Part shown: one piece after another, positions 1 through 5,676 of the stretch
Layout of the letters: each line of letters opens with the position of its first letter
How positions within the stretch are numbered: position 1 is the first letter of the stretch
Origin: Actinomycetes bacterium
Lineage (GTDB): Bacteria; Actinomycetota; Acidimicrobiia; Acidimicrobiales; Palsa-688
DNA length: 8,030 bases
Direction: 5' to 3'
Assembly (NCBI GenBank): GCA_021827285.1
Contig: JAKAWM010000113.1
Span: 1-8,030 of the forward strand
Notes under the pieces: generated by a model
The model's input: the letters and a program-made list of their open reading frames with translations, nothing else
What the model was told of the DNA's origin: nothing
The model's database searches: none
Position numbers and translations under genes: made by a program

Positions 1-408
1 ACCAGCATTATAGTCATCTCTCAACTCAACTTTACGACGCCCAGCTGTTCTCGCACGTCGTCGAAGTTCGAATACGAGTGCCCACGGTCCACGGGTTCTG
101 AGCAGGTCTTTTGTGCGGGAAGCCGCGCGGCCACATCGCCACTCACACTACGGACCGTTCGGTCACTATCACACCCTCTTGTCGCAACGACGGGCCAGCG
201 CGGTTCCACTGTCGTTCGGCATCCCCAGCAATCTGGTCCACCGCAGGTATTAGTGAAATATGAGCACCATTCCGCCAGCTTGGGCGAGGAGCACGCCGCG
301 CAGCTTGCCCTCGGCAACTAAAGTTGCCACGACTAGCTAGCTAATGGCTCGACCGACTGTTACCTCCTGCAGTGTGTTCGGGTGTCTAAGCTCGACTGGG
401 ACGGTCCG
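1..408. other. Gene-poor left edge, no convincing gene
   Basis: No gene can be supported here. The longest reading frame runs on the minus strand from a TTG at 317 to a TGA at 21 (98 residues). Its start region is Cys-rich and resembles no family I know, its middle uses many A/T-ending codons unlike the neighbouring genes, and I see no clear Shine-Dalgarno sequence before the TTG. Only its last 25 or so codons (about 21-95, containing FDDVREQLGVV) have the G/C-rich third positions of real local genes, so a decayed or frameshifted gene tail is possible. A short dyad, GACCG-TT-CGGTC, lies at 153-164. No tRNA can be folded, and no clear terminator is visible after the minus-strand gene that ends at 409. 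Confidence 0.4.
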
Positions 409-1062
409 CTAGATCACAACGGGCTTGGACGGGTTTTGCACATGGTCTATCTGGTGCAGGACAGCTGCGGTCCAAGCTTCTGCCGCCTTGGTGATGGCAG
501 GGAGCGAAGCGTCTAACAGGTCGTCGCAGTAGCCCGTGACACCGAATATCTTCTTTGCCTTGAACACGTCCAGGTACGTCCAGCAGCTTGCCGAGTACGG
601 CGGGTTGTAGAACTGCACGAAGGCACGAGACGCACTACCGTAGCTGCCATAGCCTGGGACCGGTTTCCACCCGTCCGCCCGCATCTTGGCCCAGTTCACT
701 TGGGAGTAGAACACGTTGATGTCGCCGGGAGTCGGGCACCCGATCAGGAGCTCGTACTCCTCGGGCATGTCGCTGAACTGGGCGAAGTCGGTAGCGGTAC
801 GGTCACAGCCTTTGGGCGCTTTGATGGGCAGGGACGGCAGGGACTGTTTGGTCCAGGCGTCGTTAGAAGCTTCGACAGCTGCATAGGGGACTAGGTACTT
901 GCTGAGCGCCGGGGGCGGCCCTTGGCTAGCCGGTGCCACGTCATTGGGGGGCAGGATGCCGGGCGGTATGGGGGCGGCGCAAGCCGCGCAGATGGCAGCA
1001 AGGCCAACTCCAGCGGCTGCCATCAAGGTCCCTTTGTTCTTGAGCCAGGAAAGGTTGTTCAT
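409..1062 (-). CDS. Small exported protein or lipoprotein, unknown function
   Basis: The product is 217 residues. I do not recognise a domain. The ATG at 1062 is chosen because GAAAGGA lies about 9 bases upstream and a good signal peptide follows. Residues 1-10 are a positive n-region (MNNLSWLKNK) and residues 11-24 are hydrophobic. Cysteines at 25 and 28 follow; CAAC (25-28) is a degenerate lipobox, so the protein is either a lipoprotein anchored at Cys28 or a plain Sec-secreted protein. A Pro-rich linker (31-51) leads to a mature domain of about 160 residues with four cysteines (86, 109, 160, 179), which could form two disulphides outside the cell, and many aromatic residues. The frame is open up to 1323, but those 87 extra codons overlap the end of the upstream gene and read as non-protein. 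The upstream gene (zinc-ribbon membrane protein) is on the same strand 73 bases away, so the two may be co-transcribed. Export is fairly sure; function is unknown. Confidence 0.75.
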   Translation of the reverse strand: MNNLSWLKNKGTLMAAAGVGLAAICAACAAPIPPGILPPNDVAPASQGPPPALSKYLVPYAAVEASNDAWTKQSLPSLPIKAPKGCDRTATDFAQFSDMPEEYELLIGCPTPGDINVFYSQVNWAKMRADGWKPVPGYGSYGSASRAFVQFYNPPYSASCWTYLDVFKAKKIFGVTGYCDDLLDASLPAITKAAEAWTAAVLHQIDHVQNPSKPVVI

Positions 1063-1135
1063 AGCGTCTGGTCCTTTCAATGTCACCGAACCGATAAGTG
1101 ACCCGATGGTCGTGTTGTGAGTGAAGACGGCACCA

Positions 1136-2035
1136 TTAGGACCCTGGCCTCCACTGGCTGTTCCAGCGCCAGTACGTCCCCGCCGTGGGCTCGACCGTAA
1201 TGGCGACGGTGCCGATCCCAGTGGACTGGTTGTTGTAGACGTAACAGGTGCCCGTCTTCCCCGGTTGCCACTCAGGCGGCAGGTTACATACCACGGATGC
1301 AGCGTTGGGGACATCGAAACCATTACCAGTCGTCTTGTGCAGGTCCCCCAGGACCGCCTGCTCCATCACGTGTTCGCTTGGGCCTTGGTAGGAGCCGGCC
1401 TGCAGTGCGACGGCGACAACCACGACTACGACGACAGCGAGGATCTGAGCGCTAGAGACCACCAAGGCGACCACCTCCCGGTAGCTCCCGTAGTGCTTGG
1501 CCAACCGCCACAGTGCCATCACGAGCCCGATGGGCGCGAAGACCAGAATCGACAGCACGAGCGGCCCCCAAGTGCTCACGCCAGGGGCCGACCTAGCCCG
1601 CTCTTCGGCCGCCTCAAAGGCCCCGCAGGAGACCACATGTTGCTCGTACAGCGTGGACTGGACCGATGCCCCGCAATGGGGACAGGCCCTTGTGTCTAGG
1701 GTTGGGCGATCACCTACCTCTCGTGCAGCAGTTGGGCCGGGAGGTCCCGGCCATGTCTGGTGGGCGGCCTGGTCCCTGTCCCAAGTGGCCGGTCGAGGGC
1801 CGTCAACATCAGGCTCGCGTACCGGCGGAGGTGCCGGCTGGCCACGCGAGTACAGGCCAGTTAGCTGGCTCGCTGACCGGTCAAAGCCGGCAGGTGCAAG
1901 CTCTCCCTCACCGTGCGGTGCCGGGACTGCGGCAGAGTTGACCCTTGCCCCACACCTGCGGCACCATGCGAAGCCCAACGGTACAACATGGCCGTTAGAA
2001 CAAATAAGATGCTCAGGACTGGTAGGGGCGTCCAT
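1136..2035 (-). CDS. Zinc-ribbon membrane protein with outer C-terminal domain
   Basis: The product is 299 residues. The N-terminus carries a zinc ribbon (C12, H16, C25, C28) of the 'CxxGHxxPxGxxxCxxCG' kind common in actinobacterial proteins. A long Pro/Gly-rich, probably disordered linker follows (about 35-110), then a second likely zinc site C118-x2-C121-x11-H133-x3-C137. Two membrane helices follow, about 157-176 (with a PIGLVMALW turn) and 188-212 (a run of seven valines). The last 85 or so residues should lie outside the cell. They contain a cysteine pair (C250, C264) spaced around a W-x-P-G-K-x-G motif and a V-A-I-T-V strand, a pattern reminiscent of DUF4333-type domains, though I cannot confirm it. 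The start is uncertain: ATG 2035 is the first Met directly before the zinc ribbon but has only a weak Shine-Dalgarno; a TTG at 2113 would add 26 residues that do not look like protein. The exported-protein gene follows 73 bases downstream. The layout suggests cytosolic metal-binding or protein-binding heads coupled to an envelope domain; the role is unknown. Confidence 0.8.
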   Translation of the reverse strand: MDAPTSPEHLICSNGHVVPLGFAWCRRCGARVNSAAVPAPHGEGELAPAGFDRSASQLTGLYSRGQPAPPPVREPDVDGPRPATWDRDQAAHQTWPGPPGPTAAREVGDRPTLDTRACPHCGASVQSTLYEQHVVSCGAFEAAEERARSAPGVSTWGPLVLSILVFAPIGLVMALWRLAKHYGSYREVVALVVSSAQILAVVVVVVVAVALQAGSYQGPSEHVMEQAVLGDLHKTTGNGFDVPNAASVVCNLPPEWQPGKTGTCYVYNNQSTGIGTVAITVEPTAGTYWRWNSQWRPGS

Positions 2036-2464
2036 AGCAGCCTGCCACCCTGTCCAGCCGTTGCGCTGACAACCTGCGTTTTGCCATCTCGCACGGCTCC
2101 TTCTGTTGAGCAAGAGCCCATGAAGCTACTGTCGACCGGTATTTAGCACACCTCGATGGGGGCGGCTAGGGCCGAAGGCCTCTTAGCCATATTGCAGGAA
2201 GCCTGCTACCTGAGCGGTATCCCACGCGCGCTGTACGGGCCACTTTGGGCGCGGGTGGAGACGAAAGTCACGAACCTAACAAATTGGCCCTGTCGGACCG
2301 AAGTCCCCTACCGAAACGCACTCGGCGGTTGTCGGCGGCTTGGAAGAGGCCAGGGCCGTGACCAATTGAGAAGCGATCATTGTCAACGTAAGCGAAGAAT
2401 GAGGTGGCGATGACAGAAGTGAAGCTGTTCTGACGGCTGCCTACGTGGCCGAGCACGTCGAGCC
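2036..2464. other. Non-coding spacer of 429 bases
   Basis: I see no gene with family resemblance on either strand. Open frames at 2156-2413 (plus) and 2268-2498 (minus) have low-complexity or Arg/Cys-rich translations and no fitting Shine-Dalgarno; the minus one also runs into the acetyltransferase gene. The spacer must hold the promoter of the minus-strand gene starting at 2035, but no unambiguous -35/-10 pair stands out. Two structures do: a long-range pairing between 2282-2292 and 2351-2367, and a seven-codon frame with an ideal Shine-Dalgarno at 2401-2433. The weak hairpin ACGTG-N6-CACGT (2443-2458) lies just after the stop of the acetyltransferase gene on the minus strand and could help end its message. 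Confidence 0.5.
2282..2367. repeat. Long-range inverted repeat, possible structured RNA
   Basis: GGCCCTG at 2286-2292 is perfectly complementary to CAGGGCC at 2351-2357. Just outside it, AATT (2282-2285) can pair with AATT (2364-2367) across a short bulge; alternatively AATTGG (2282-2287) pairs with CCAATT (2362-2367). The enclosed 58 bases contain smaller pairings such as CCGA with TCGG. It lies in a stretch without genes. It could be chance, a folded leader or a small RNA; the sequence alone does not decide. Confidence 0.25.
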
Positions 2465-2923
2465 TCACAGCAGCCAACCGAAGCACACCGCATCCCAACT
2501 CGGGCCTTCTCGTACGTAGAACCGGTGGGCCTCGGTGCGCGCAAACGCCGAGTCGAGCTCAAGGTGCATAGCGCCCCTGGTGCGCGCCCATTGCTTGGCG
2601 CCGTCCAGCAAGGCCTTGCCTATGCCGAGCGAGCGGTGGTCGGGGTGCACTGCCAGGTCCTCCACCCAGGCTCGCTGGCCGAAGCGCACGGGCTCGATGT
2701 CCAAATAGACGGTACAGAAACCCACCAGTTCGCCAGTGTGCTCAGCCAAGAGCACGGTCGCAGCCGCCGAGGACGAGGCACGCCGAAGCCTCTCCTCGGC
2801 CACCAGCGGGTCCCACTGGGCAGGGCGCGAACCGGGGGGCTCGAACAACCAGTCGAAGGCAGCGACCAGCCTGGACGCGTCGTCAGGCGCGGCCGATCTG
2901 AACTCGAGCTCAGGCGGGCTCAT
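2465..2923 (-). CDS. GNAT-family N-acetyltransferase
   Basis: The product is 152 residues, the usual length of a single-domain GNAT enzyme, which transfers an acetyl group from acetyl-CoA to an amine. The N-terminal strand and helix (LEFRSAAPDDASRLVAAF) are typical. Motif A is clear at residues 87-107: VEDLAVHPDHRSLGIGKALL, with the acetyl-CoA pyrophosphate loop R-S-L-G-I-G at 97-102. The C-terminal AHRFYVREG (132-140) is the motif B region with its conserved Tyr. Residues 64-75 (GELVGFCTVYLD) form the central strands. The substrate cannot be told. ATG 2923 is the first start in the frame, with AAGG about 11 bases upstream as a modest Shine-Dalgarno. The gene is divergent from the oxidoreductase at 3132, sharing a 208-base spacer with two dyad symmetries, so the pair may share control. 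It is a soluble cytosolic protein. Confidence 0.9.
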   Translation of the reverse strand: MSPPELEFRSAAPDDASRLVAAFDWLFEPPGSRPAQWDPLVAEERLRRASSSAAATVLLAEHTGELVGFCTVYLDIEPVRFGQRAWVEDLAVHPDHRSLGIGKALLDGAKQWARTRGAMHLELDSAFARTEAHRFYVREGPSWDAVCFGWLL

Positions 2924-2977
2924 GGCCGCAGCGCCTTGAACTGGCGGGACTACGGGGCGGGATAGCGGGGGTGGAGG

Positions 2978-2999
2978 CCGGACGGCGCTGGCCGTCCGG
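2978..2999. promoter_or_regulatory. Perfect 9-bp dyad in divergent spacer
   Basis: CCGGACGGC (2978-2986) and GCCGTCCGG (2991-2999) are perfect reverse complements around the 4-base spacer GCTG, extendable by one G-T pair. It lies between two genes that diverge, so it cannot be the terminator of either. It could be an operator, a hairpin in the 5' leader of the acetyltransferase message, or the end of an unseen short transcript. Confidence 0.45.
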
Positions 3000-3058
3000 T
3001 GCCGTGTGGCGGGAACGGGAGGATCATGGGGGCTCCTGGGCTGGGTCCGTGTCCGTAG

Positions 3059-3076
3059 TGTTCGCCCAAGCGAACA
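3059..3076. promoter_or_regulatory. 18-bp operator-like dyad upstream of LLM oxidoreductase
   Basis: TGTTCGC (3059-3065) and GCGAACA (3070-3076) are perfect reverse complements around CCAA. The 18-bp size with a 4-base spacer is typical of a dimeric helix-turn-helix repressor site. It sits 56 bases before the oxidoreductase start and 136 bases before the divergent acetyltransferase start. The half-sites face the opposite way to the actinobacterial LexA box (CGAAC-N4-GTTCG), so it is not a normal SOS box. The binding protein is unknown. Confidence 0.4.
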
Positions 3077-3131
3077 GCTCTCAGCTGGCCAAGCTAGCTG
3101 GACCGCTCGGGGCTGGCACTAGAAAGGGCCT

Positions 3132-4007
3132 ATGCAGATCGGAGTCGTGTACCCACAAACAGAGCTGCCCGCTGACCCAGGCGCCGCGCGCGCCTACGCG
3201 GAGGCGGTCGAGGACCTTGGCTACCGCCACGTCCTGGCCTATGACCATGTGGTCGGGGCCGACCCGGCGGCCTACCCAGGATGGTCAGGCCCCTACGACA
3301 TCGACACGACCTTCCACGAGCCGCTCGTCTTTTTCGGGTTCCTCGCCGGTCTCAGTGCGCTGGAGCTCGTCACCGGCGTCATCATCGCCCCCCAGCGCCA
3401 GACCGCCTTGCTGGCCAAGCAGGCCGCCGAGGTGGACATCCTCACCGGGGGCAAGTTCCGCCTGGGCTTGGGCATCGGCTGGAACTGGGTCGAGTACGAG
3501 GCCCTCGGCCAGGACTTCGCCACCCGGGGCCGGCGCGAAGAAGAACAGGTCGCCTTCCTGCGAGCCTTCTGGACCGAGCGCAGCGTGAGCTACCAGGGGC
3601 GCTTCGACAAGGTGATCGGCGCTGGCCTCGCGCCCCGACCGGTACAGCGGCCCATACCCATCTGGCTCGGCGGCCAGTCAGAGCCCGCCTACCGCCGTAT
3701 TGGCAGGCTCGCTGACGGCTGGTTCCCTCAGGTGCAGCCTGGGCCCGACTTGGACCGTGCCCGCGCCGTCATCGCCCAAACTGCCTTGGGTGTAGGTCGT
3801 GACCCTTCGGCTCTCGGCATGGAGGGACGGGTCGGGTTGGGGGCGGGCGGGGCCGACGCCTTGGTCCAACAGGTTCATCGCTGGGAGGAGGTGGGGGCAA
3901 CTCACGTCTCGGTCAACACCATGGGTGCGGGGCTCTCTGGCGTCGACGGTCACCTGAAGGCCTTGTCCGTTATTGCCGAAGGGCTCAGGCTGGCCCGGGG
4001 ACGATGA
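3132..4007 (+). CDS. LLM-class (luciferase-like) F420-dependent-type oxidoreductase
   Basis: The product is 291 residues, a TIM-barrel enzyme of the bacterial luciferase-like superfamily. In actinomycetes these mostly use coenzyme F420, sometimes FMN, for hydride transfer to small organic substrates. Family signs in order: the first strand MQIGVVYPQ (1-9); AEAVEDLGYRHVLAYDHV (23-40), with the Asp-His of the cofactor face; a strand and helix with VIIAPQRQTALLAKQAAEVDILTGGKFRLGLGIGW (83-117), whose GLGIGW is the hallmark; the Y122-x-A-L-G segment; and PIPIWLGGQSEPAYRRIGRLADGW (174-197), typical of the cofactor phosphate region. The sequence best fits the TIGR03619-like group; the substrate cannot be deduced. 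AAAGG lies 4 bases before the ATG at 3132. The gene stands alone on its strand, with 153 bases to the next start, and diverges from the acetyltransferase. It is probably soluble and cytosolic. Confidence 0.92.
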   Translation: MQIGVVYPQTELPADPGAARAYAEAVEDLGYRHVLAYDHVVGADPAAYPGWSGPYDIDTTFHEPLVFFGFLAGLSALELVTGVIIAPQRQTALLAKQAAEVDILTGGKFRLGLGIGWNWVEYEALGQDFATRGRREEEQVAFLRAFWTERSVSYQGRFDKVIGAGLAPRPVQRPIPIWLGGQSEPAYRRIGRLADGWFPQVQPGPDLDRARAVIAQTALGVGRDPSALGMEGRVGLGAGGADALVQQVHRWEEVGATHVSVNTMGAGLSGVDGHLKALSVIAEGLRLARGR

Positions 4008-4148
4008 CCCCAACTGGCCTGTCTTCCTATTTGACGTTTCGCTCGGCGGCCCTAGGTGTGCGAGCGGACGCCGAGACGGTCGTGGTGCCAGCGCCCAATA
4101 GCCTCGCACAGTCGCGCGCATAAGCACTGAATGGTCGTGCCGCCCCGG

Positions 4149-4154
4149 TACGCT
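4149..4154 (+). promoter_or_regulatory. Candidate -10 element for a leaderless message
   Basis: TACGCT fits the actinobacterial -10 pattern TANNNT and ends 6 bases before the GTG at 4161, which is where a transcript starting exactly on that GTG would have its -10 box. No Shine-Dalgarno precedes the GTG, as expected for a leaderless gene. A good -35 is not visible. Confidence 0.35.
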
Positions 4155-4160
4155 CGTGTA

Positions 4161-5063
4161 GTGAAGATCGCCGTCACGGGGTCGGGGGGGCTGATCGGGT
4201 CAGCGCTATGCGCCCGTCTCGAAAGTGCCGGCCACGAGGTGGCCCGCGTCGTGCGGCCCGGGGCAACGCCCAGCGGAAGGACCGTGAGCTGGGATCCCGA
4301 GCATGGCACCATCGACCGGGCGGCCCTGGAGGGCTTCGACGCCGTGGTGCACCTGGCCGGAGCCGGCGTGGCTGATCGGCGCTGGACACCCGAACGCAAG
4401 CGGATTGTGCGCGAGAGCCGGACGACGAGCACGGCTCTGCTGGCGAGCGCCTTGGCCGACCTTGGGCACCCTCCCCGAACCCTCGTCAGTGCGTCGGCTA
4501 TCGGTTACTACGGCGATCGGGGCGACGAGGACCTGGACGAAACATCTTCTCCCGGCCACGACTTTTTGGCTCAGCTCTGCCGAGACTGGGAGGCCGCCGC
4601 GAGACCGGCGACCGACGCTGGCGTGAGGACCGTCTTTGCCCGCACGGGCCTGGTCCTGGCTGGCGAGGGTGGGGCCTTACCCAAACTCGTGCCCTTGTTC
4701 CGGCTTGGTTTAGGCGGGCCGTTGGGCTCTGGCTCTCAATGGTGGAGCTGGGTGAGCATCGAAGACGAAGTGGACGCGCTCGCGTGGGCCCTTGAGAATG
4801 AGTGCAGCGGCCCTGTAAACATTACGTCCCCCACGCCCGTGACCAATCGGGAGTTCGCCCGCGCCCTAGGTCGCGTCCTGCGCAGGCCTGCCTGCCTGCG
4901 TACGCCCCGATTTGGCCCCGAGCTGTTGCTCGGAAAAGAGCTAGCCGCGACCCTACTGTTCACCAGCGCGAAGGTCCATCCCTCGGTGTTGCAAGGCACT
5001 GGATACCCATTCCGGAGCGCCCAATTGGAGACGGCGCTTCACCAGGCCCTTGGCACGGCCTGA
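4161..5063 (+). CDS. TIGR01777 family epimerase-like protein (SDR39U1/YfcH type)
   Basis: The product is 300 residues from the GTG at 4161, the family's normal size of about 300. It is an atypical extended short-chain dehydrogenase. The N-terminus KIAVTGSGGLIGSAL (2-16) carries the NAD(P)-binding GxxGxxG loop (G7, G10, G13). VVHLAGAGVADRRWTPERK (62-80) matches the family's 'LAGxxixxxRWtxxxK' block. SASAIGYYGDRGDED (110-124) holds the Ser/Tyr region. GSGSQWWSWVSIEDEV (189-204) is the family block usually ending in 'WIHxxDxv'. The C-terminal 50 residues (about 248-297, ending in ETALHQAL) fit the DUF1731 domain. The reaction of this family is not settled; E. coli YfcH and human SDR39U1 are relatives. 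An ATG at 4131 would add ten residues (MVVPPRYARV) before the canonical first strand; I prefer the GTG because family members begin at 'MKIAVTG' and a -10-like TACGCT fits a leaderless start. The following spacer separates it from the blaI-like operon. Confidence 0.92.
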   Translation: MKIAVTGSGGLIGSALCARLESAGHEVARVVRPGATPSGRTVSWDPEHGTIDRAALEGFDAVVHLAGAGVADRRWTPERKRIVRESRTTSTALLASALADLGHPPRTLVSASAIGYYGDRGDEDLDETSSPGHDFLAQLCRDWEAAARPATDAGVRTVFARTGLVLAGEGGALPKLVPLFRLGLGGPLGSGSQWWSWVSIEDEVDALAWALENECSGPVNITSPTPVTNREFARALGRVLRRPACLRTPRFGPELLLGKELAATLLFTSAKVHPSVLQGTGYPFRSAQLETALHQALGTA

Positions 5064-5155
5064 GGGGCGGTGCCTCCGAAAATGATCGCAACCCCCGCGC
5101 CGGCCGCCAGTCGGGTTTAGCCGCGGGTGCCGGCAGGTCACAGCGCCGATCCCGC

Positions 5156-5235
5156 CCGAACCGGCGTGTCGGGCCGACCCCGTCCGAACCGGCGTGTCGG
5201 GCCGACCCCGTCCGAACCGGCGTGTCGGGCCGACC
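5156..5235. repeat. 28-bp tandem repeat, nearly three copies
   Basis: Copies run 5156-5183, 5184-5211 and 5212-5235. The first two are identical, and the third matches for 24 bases and then diverges. Each copy starts CCGAACCGG and contains the imperfect palindrome GTCGG-G-CCGAC, so symmetric sites recur every 28 bases, about 2.7 helical turns. The array ends exactly where the candidate -35 box (5236) begins. It could be a row of regulator binding sites or a simple slippage-prone minisatellite; it is not a CRISPR, since there are no spacers. Confidence 0.9.
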
Positions 5236-5264
5236 TTGAGCGCGGGGCCAGCACCGTATATGGT
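5236..5264 (+). promoter_or_regulatory. Candidate promoter of the blaI-like operon
   Basis: TTGAGC (5236-5241) as -35 and TATGGT (5259-5264) as -10 are separated by an ideal 17 bases; TATGGT fits the actinobacterial TANNNT pattern. The start of transcription would fall near 5271, just before the BlaI-type operator at 5276, which is where a repressor would block the polymerase. This was predicted by eye only. Confidence 0.45.
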
Positions 5265-5275
5265 AGGTAGGCACT

Positions 5276-5291
5276 ACTACAGTGGCGTAGT
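5276..5291. promoter_or_regulatory. BlaI-type operator
   Basis: ACTACA-GTGG-CGTAGT is an inverted repeat matching, with one mismatch, the ACTACA-N4-TGTAGT type of site I recall for actinobacterial (mycobacterial) BlaI; staphylococcal BlaI/MecI sites share the TACA-TGTA core. It overlaps or directly follows the predicted transcription start and lies 28 bases before the repressor's own ATG, so negative autoregulation is the natural inference. Confidence 0.6.
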
Positions 5292-5305
5292 TGACAACTT
5301 GTCAA
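5291..5305. promoter_or_regulatory. Second perfect dyad between operator and ribosome site
   Basis: TTGACA-ACT-TGTCAA is a perfect 6-bp inverted repeat adjoining the BlaI-type operator and ending 2 bases before the GAGAGG Shine-Dalgarno (5308-5313). TTGACA is also a perfect -35 hexamer, but no -10 lies at the right distance before the ATG. It may be a second operator or a small mRNA hairpin next to the ribosome site. Confidence 0.4.
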
Positions 5306-5319
5306 ACGAGAGGTGATGC

Positions 5320-5676
5320 ATGGCGCGACGCCGAGCACCAGGAGCGCTGGAGGCTGAAGTCCTGGCCGCGCTCTGGGCTGCCGACCGGTCGCTCACACCT
5401 GAGGAAGTCCGCCGCCAACTCCCGGGCGAGCTCGCCTACACGACCGTGATGACCATCCTCGTGAGGTTGCACGAGAAGAGGGCGGTGCGACGGGAGGCGT
5501 TGGGCCGTGCCTACGCGTACGCCCCGTTGCTGGACGAGGCCGGCCTTTCGGCCAGGCGCATGCAGGCCCTGCTCGAAGGCGGGGCAGACAGGGACGGCGT
5601 GCTGAGCCGCTTCGTCGCCTCCCTGGACGAAAACAGCCGCTCCGCACTGCGCAAGGCGCTAGGGCCGGAGCCGTGA
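5320..5676 (+). CDS. blaI: BlaI/MecI/CopY-family transcriptional repressor
   Basis: The product is 118 residues, a little shorter than classic BlaI (about 126). It should be a dimeric winged-helix repressor. Residues 8-57 form the winged helix: GALEAEVLAALWAADRSLTP, then LAYTTVMTILVRLHEKRAV (38-56), whose AYTTV-x-T recognition helix is the family signature; the wing is RREALGRAYAYAP (57-69). The C-terminal half is the dimer region. In staphylococcal MecI/BlaI the peptidase cuts at an Asn-Phe bond; the matching place here reads S96-R97-F98-V99, so the bond, if cut, would be Arg-Phe. GAGAGG 6 bases before the ATG is a strong ribosome site. A BlaI-type operator and promoter lie directly upstream. 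The stop overlaps the start of the M56 peptidase by 4 bases. The symbol is by family and operon layout; resistance to beta-lactams need not be the target, since no beta-lactamase is in the window. Confidence 0.93.
   Translation: MARRRAPGALEAEVLAALWAADRSLTPEEVRRQLPGELAYTTVMTILVRLHEKRAVRREALGRAYAYAPLLDEAGLSARRMQALLEGGADRDGVLSRFVASLDENSRSALRKALGPEP

Noticed and set aside
66..73. GTTCGAAT resembling a tRNA T-loop
   Set aside because: The flanking five bases on each side do not pair, and no acceptor or anticodon stem can be formed around it.
21..317. 98-residue minus-strand open frame from a TTG
   Set aside because: No family resemblance, no Shine-Dalgarno, and mixed codon use over most of its length; only the last 25 or so codons look coding-like.
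1121..1699. 192-residue plus-strand open frame
   Set aside because: Antisense shadow of the zinc-ribbon membrane protein gene, which has clear motifs; the shadow translation is His/Arg/Asp-rich and low in structure.
1497..2069. 190-residue plus-strand open frame
   Set aside because: Also antisense to the zinc-ribbon gene; no recognisable domain.
2036..2113. Upstream TTG start adding 26 residues to the zinc-ribbon protein
   Set aside because: The added residues (rich in Arg, Gln, Trp) precede the domain without resembling protein; ATG 2035 sits directly before it.
2443..2458. Hairpin ACGTG-N6-CACGT after the acetyltransferase stop as a terminator
   Set aside because: Only a 5-bp stem with a 6-base loop and no T-run on the minus strand; too weak for a separate call.
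3059..3076. LexA/SOS box
   Set aside because: The half-sites are GTTCG...CGAAC, the reverse of the CGAAC-N4-GTTCG arrangement.
2971..3588. 205-residue plus-strand open frame
   Set aside because: Overlaps the LLM oxidoreductase in another frame; Ser/Pro/Arg-rich shadow of a GC-rich gene.
4131..4160. ATG 4131 as the start of the epimerase-like gene
   Set aside because: Adds ten residues ahead of the canonical first beta strand and has no Shine-Dalgarno.
5156..5235. CRISPR array
   Set aside because: The repeats are directly tandem with no spacers, only three copies, and no cas genes are in the window.
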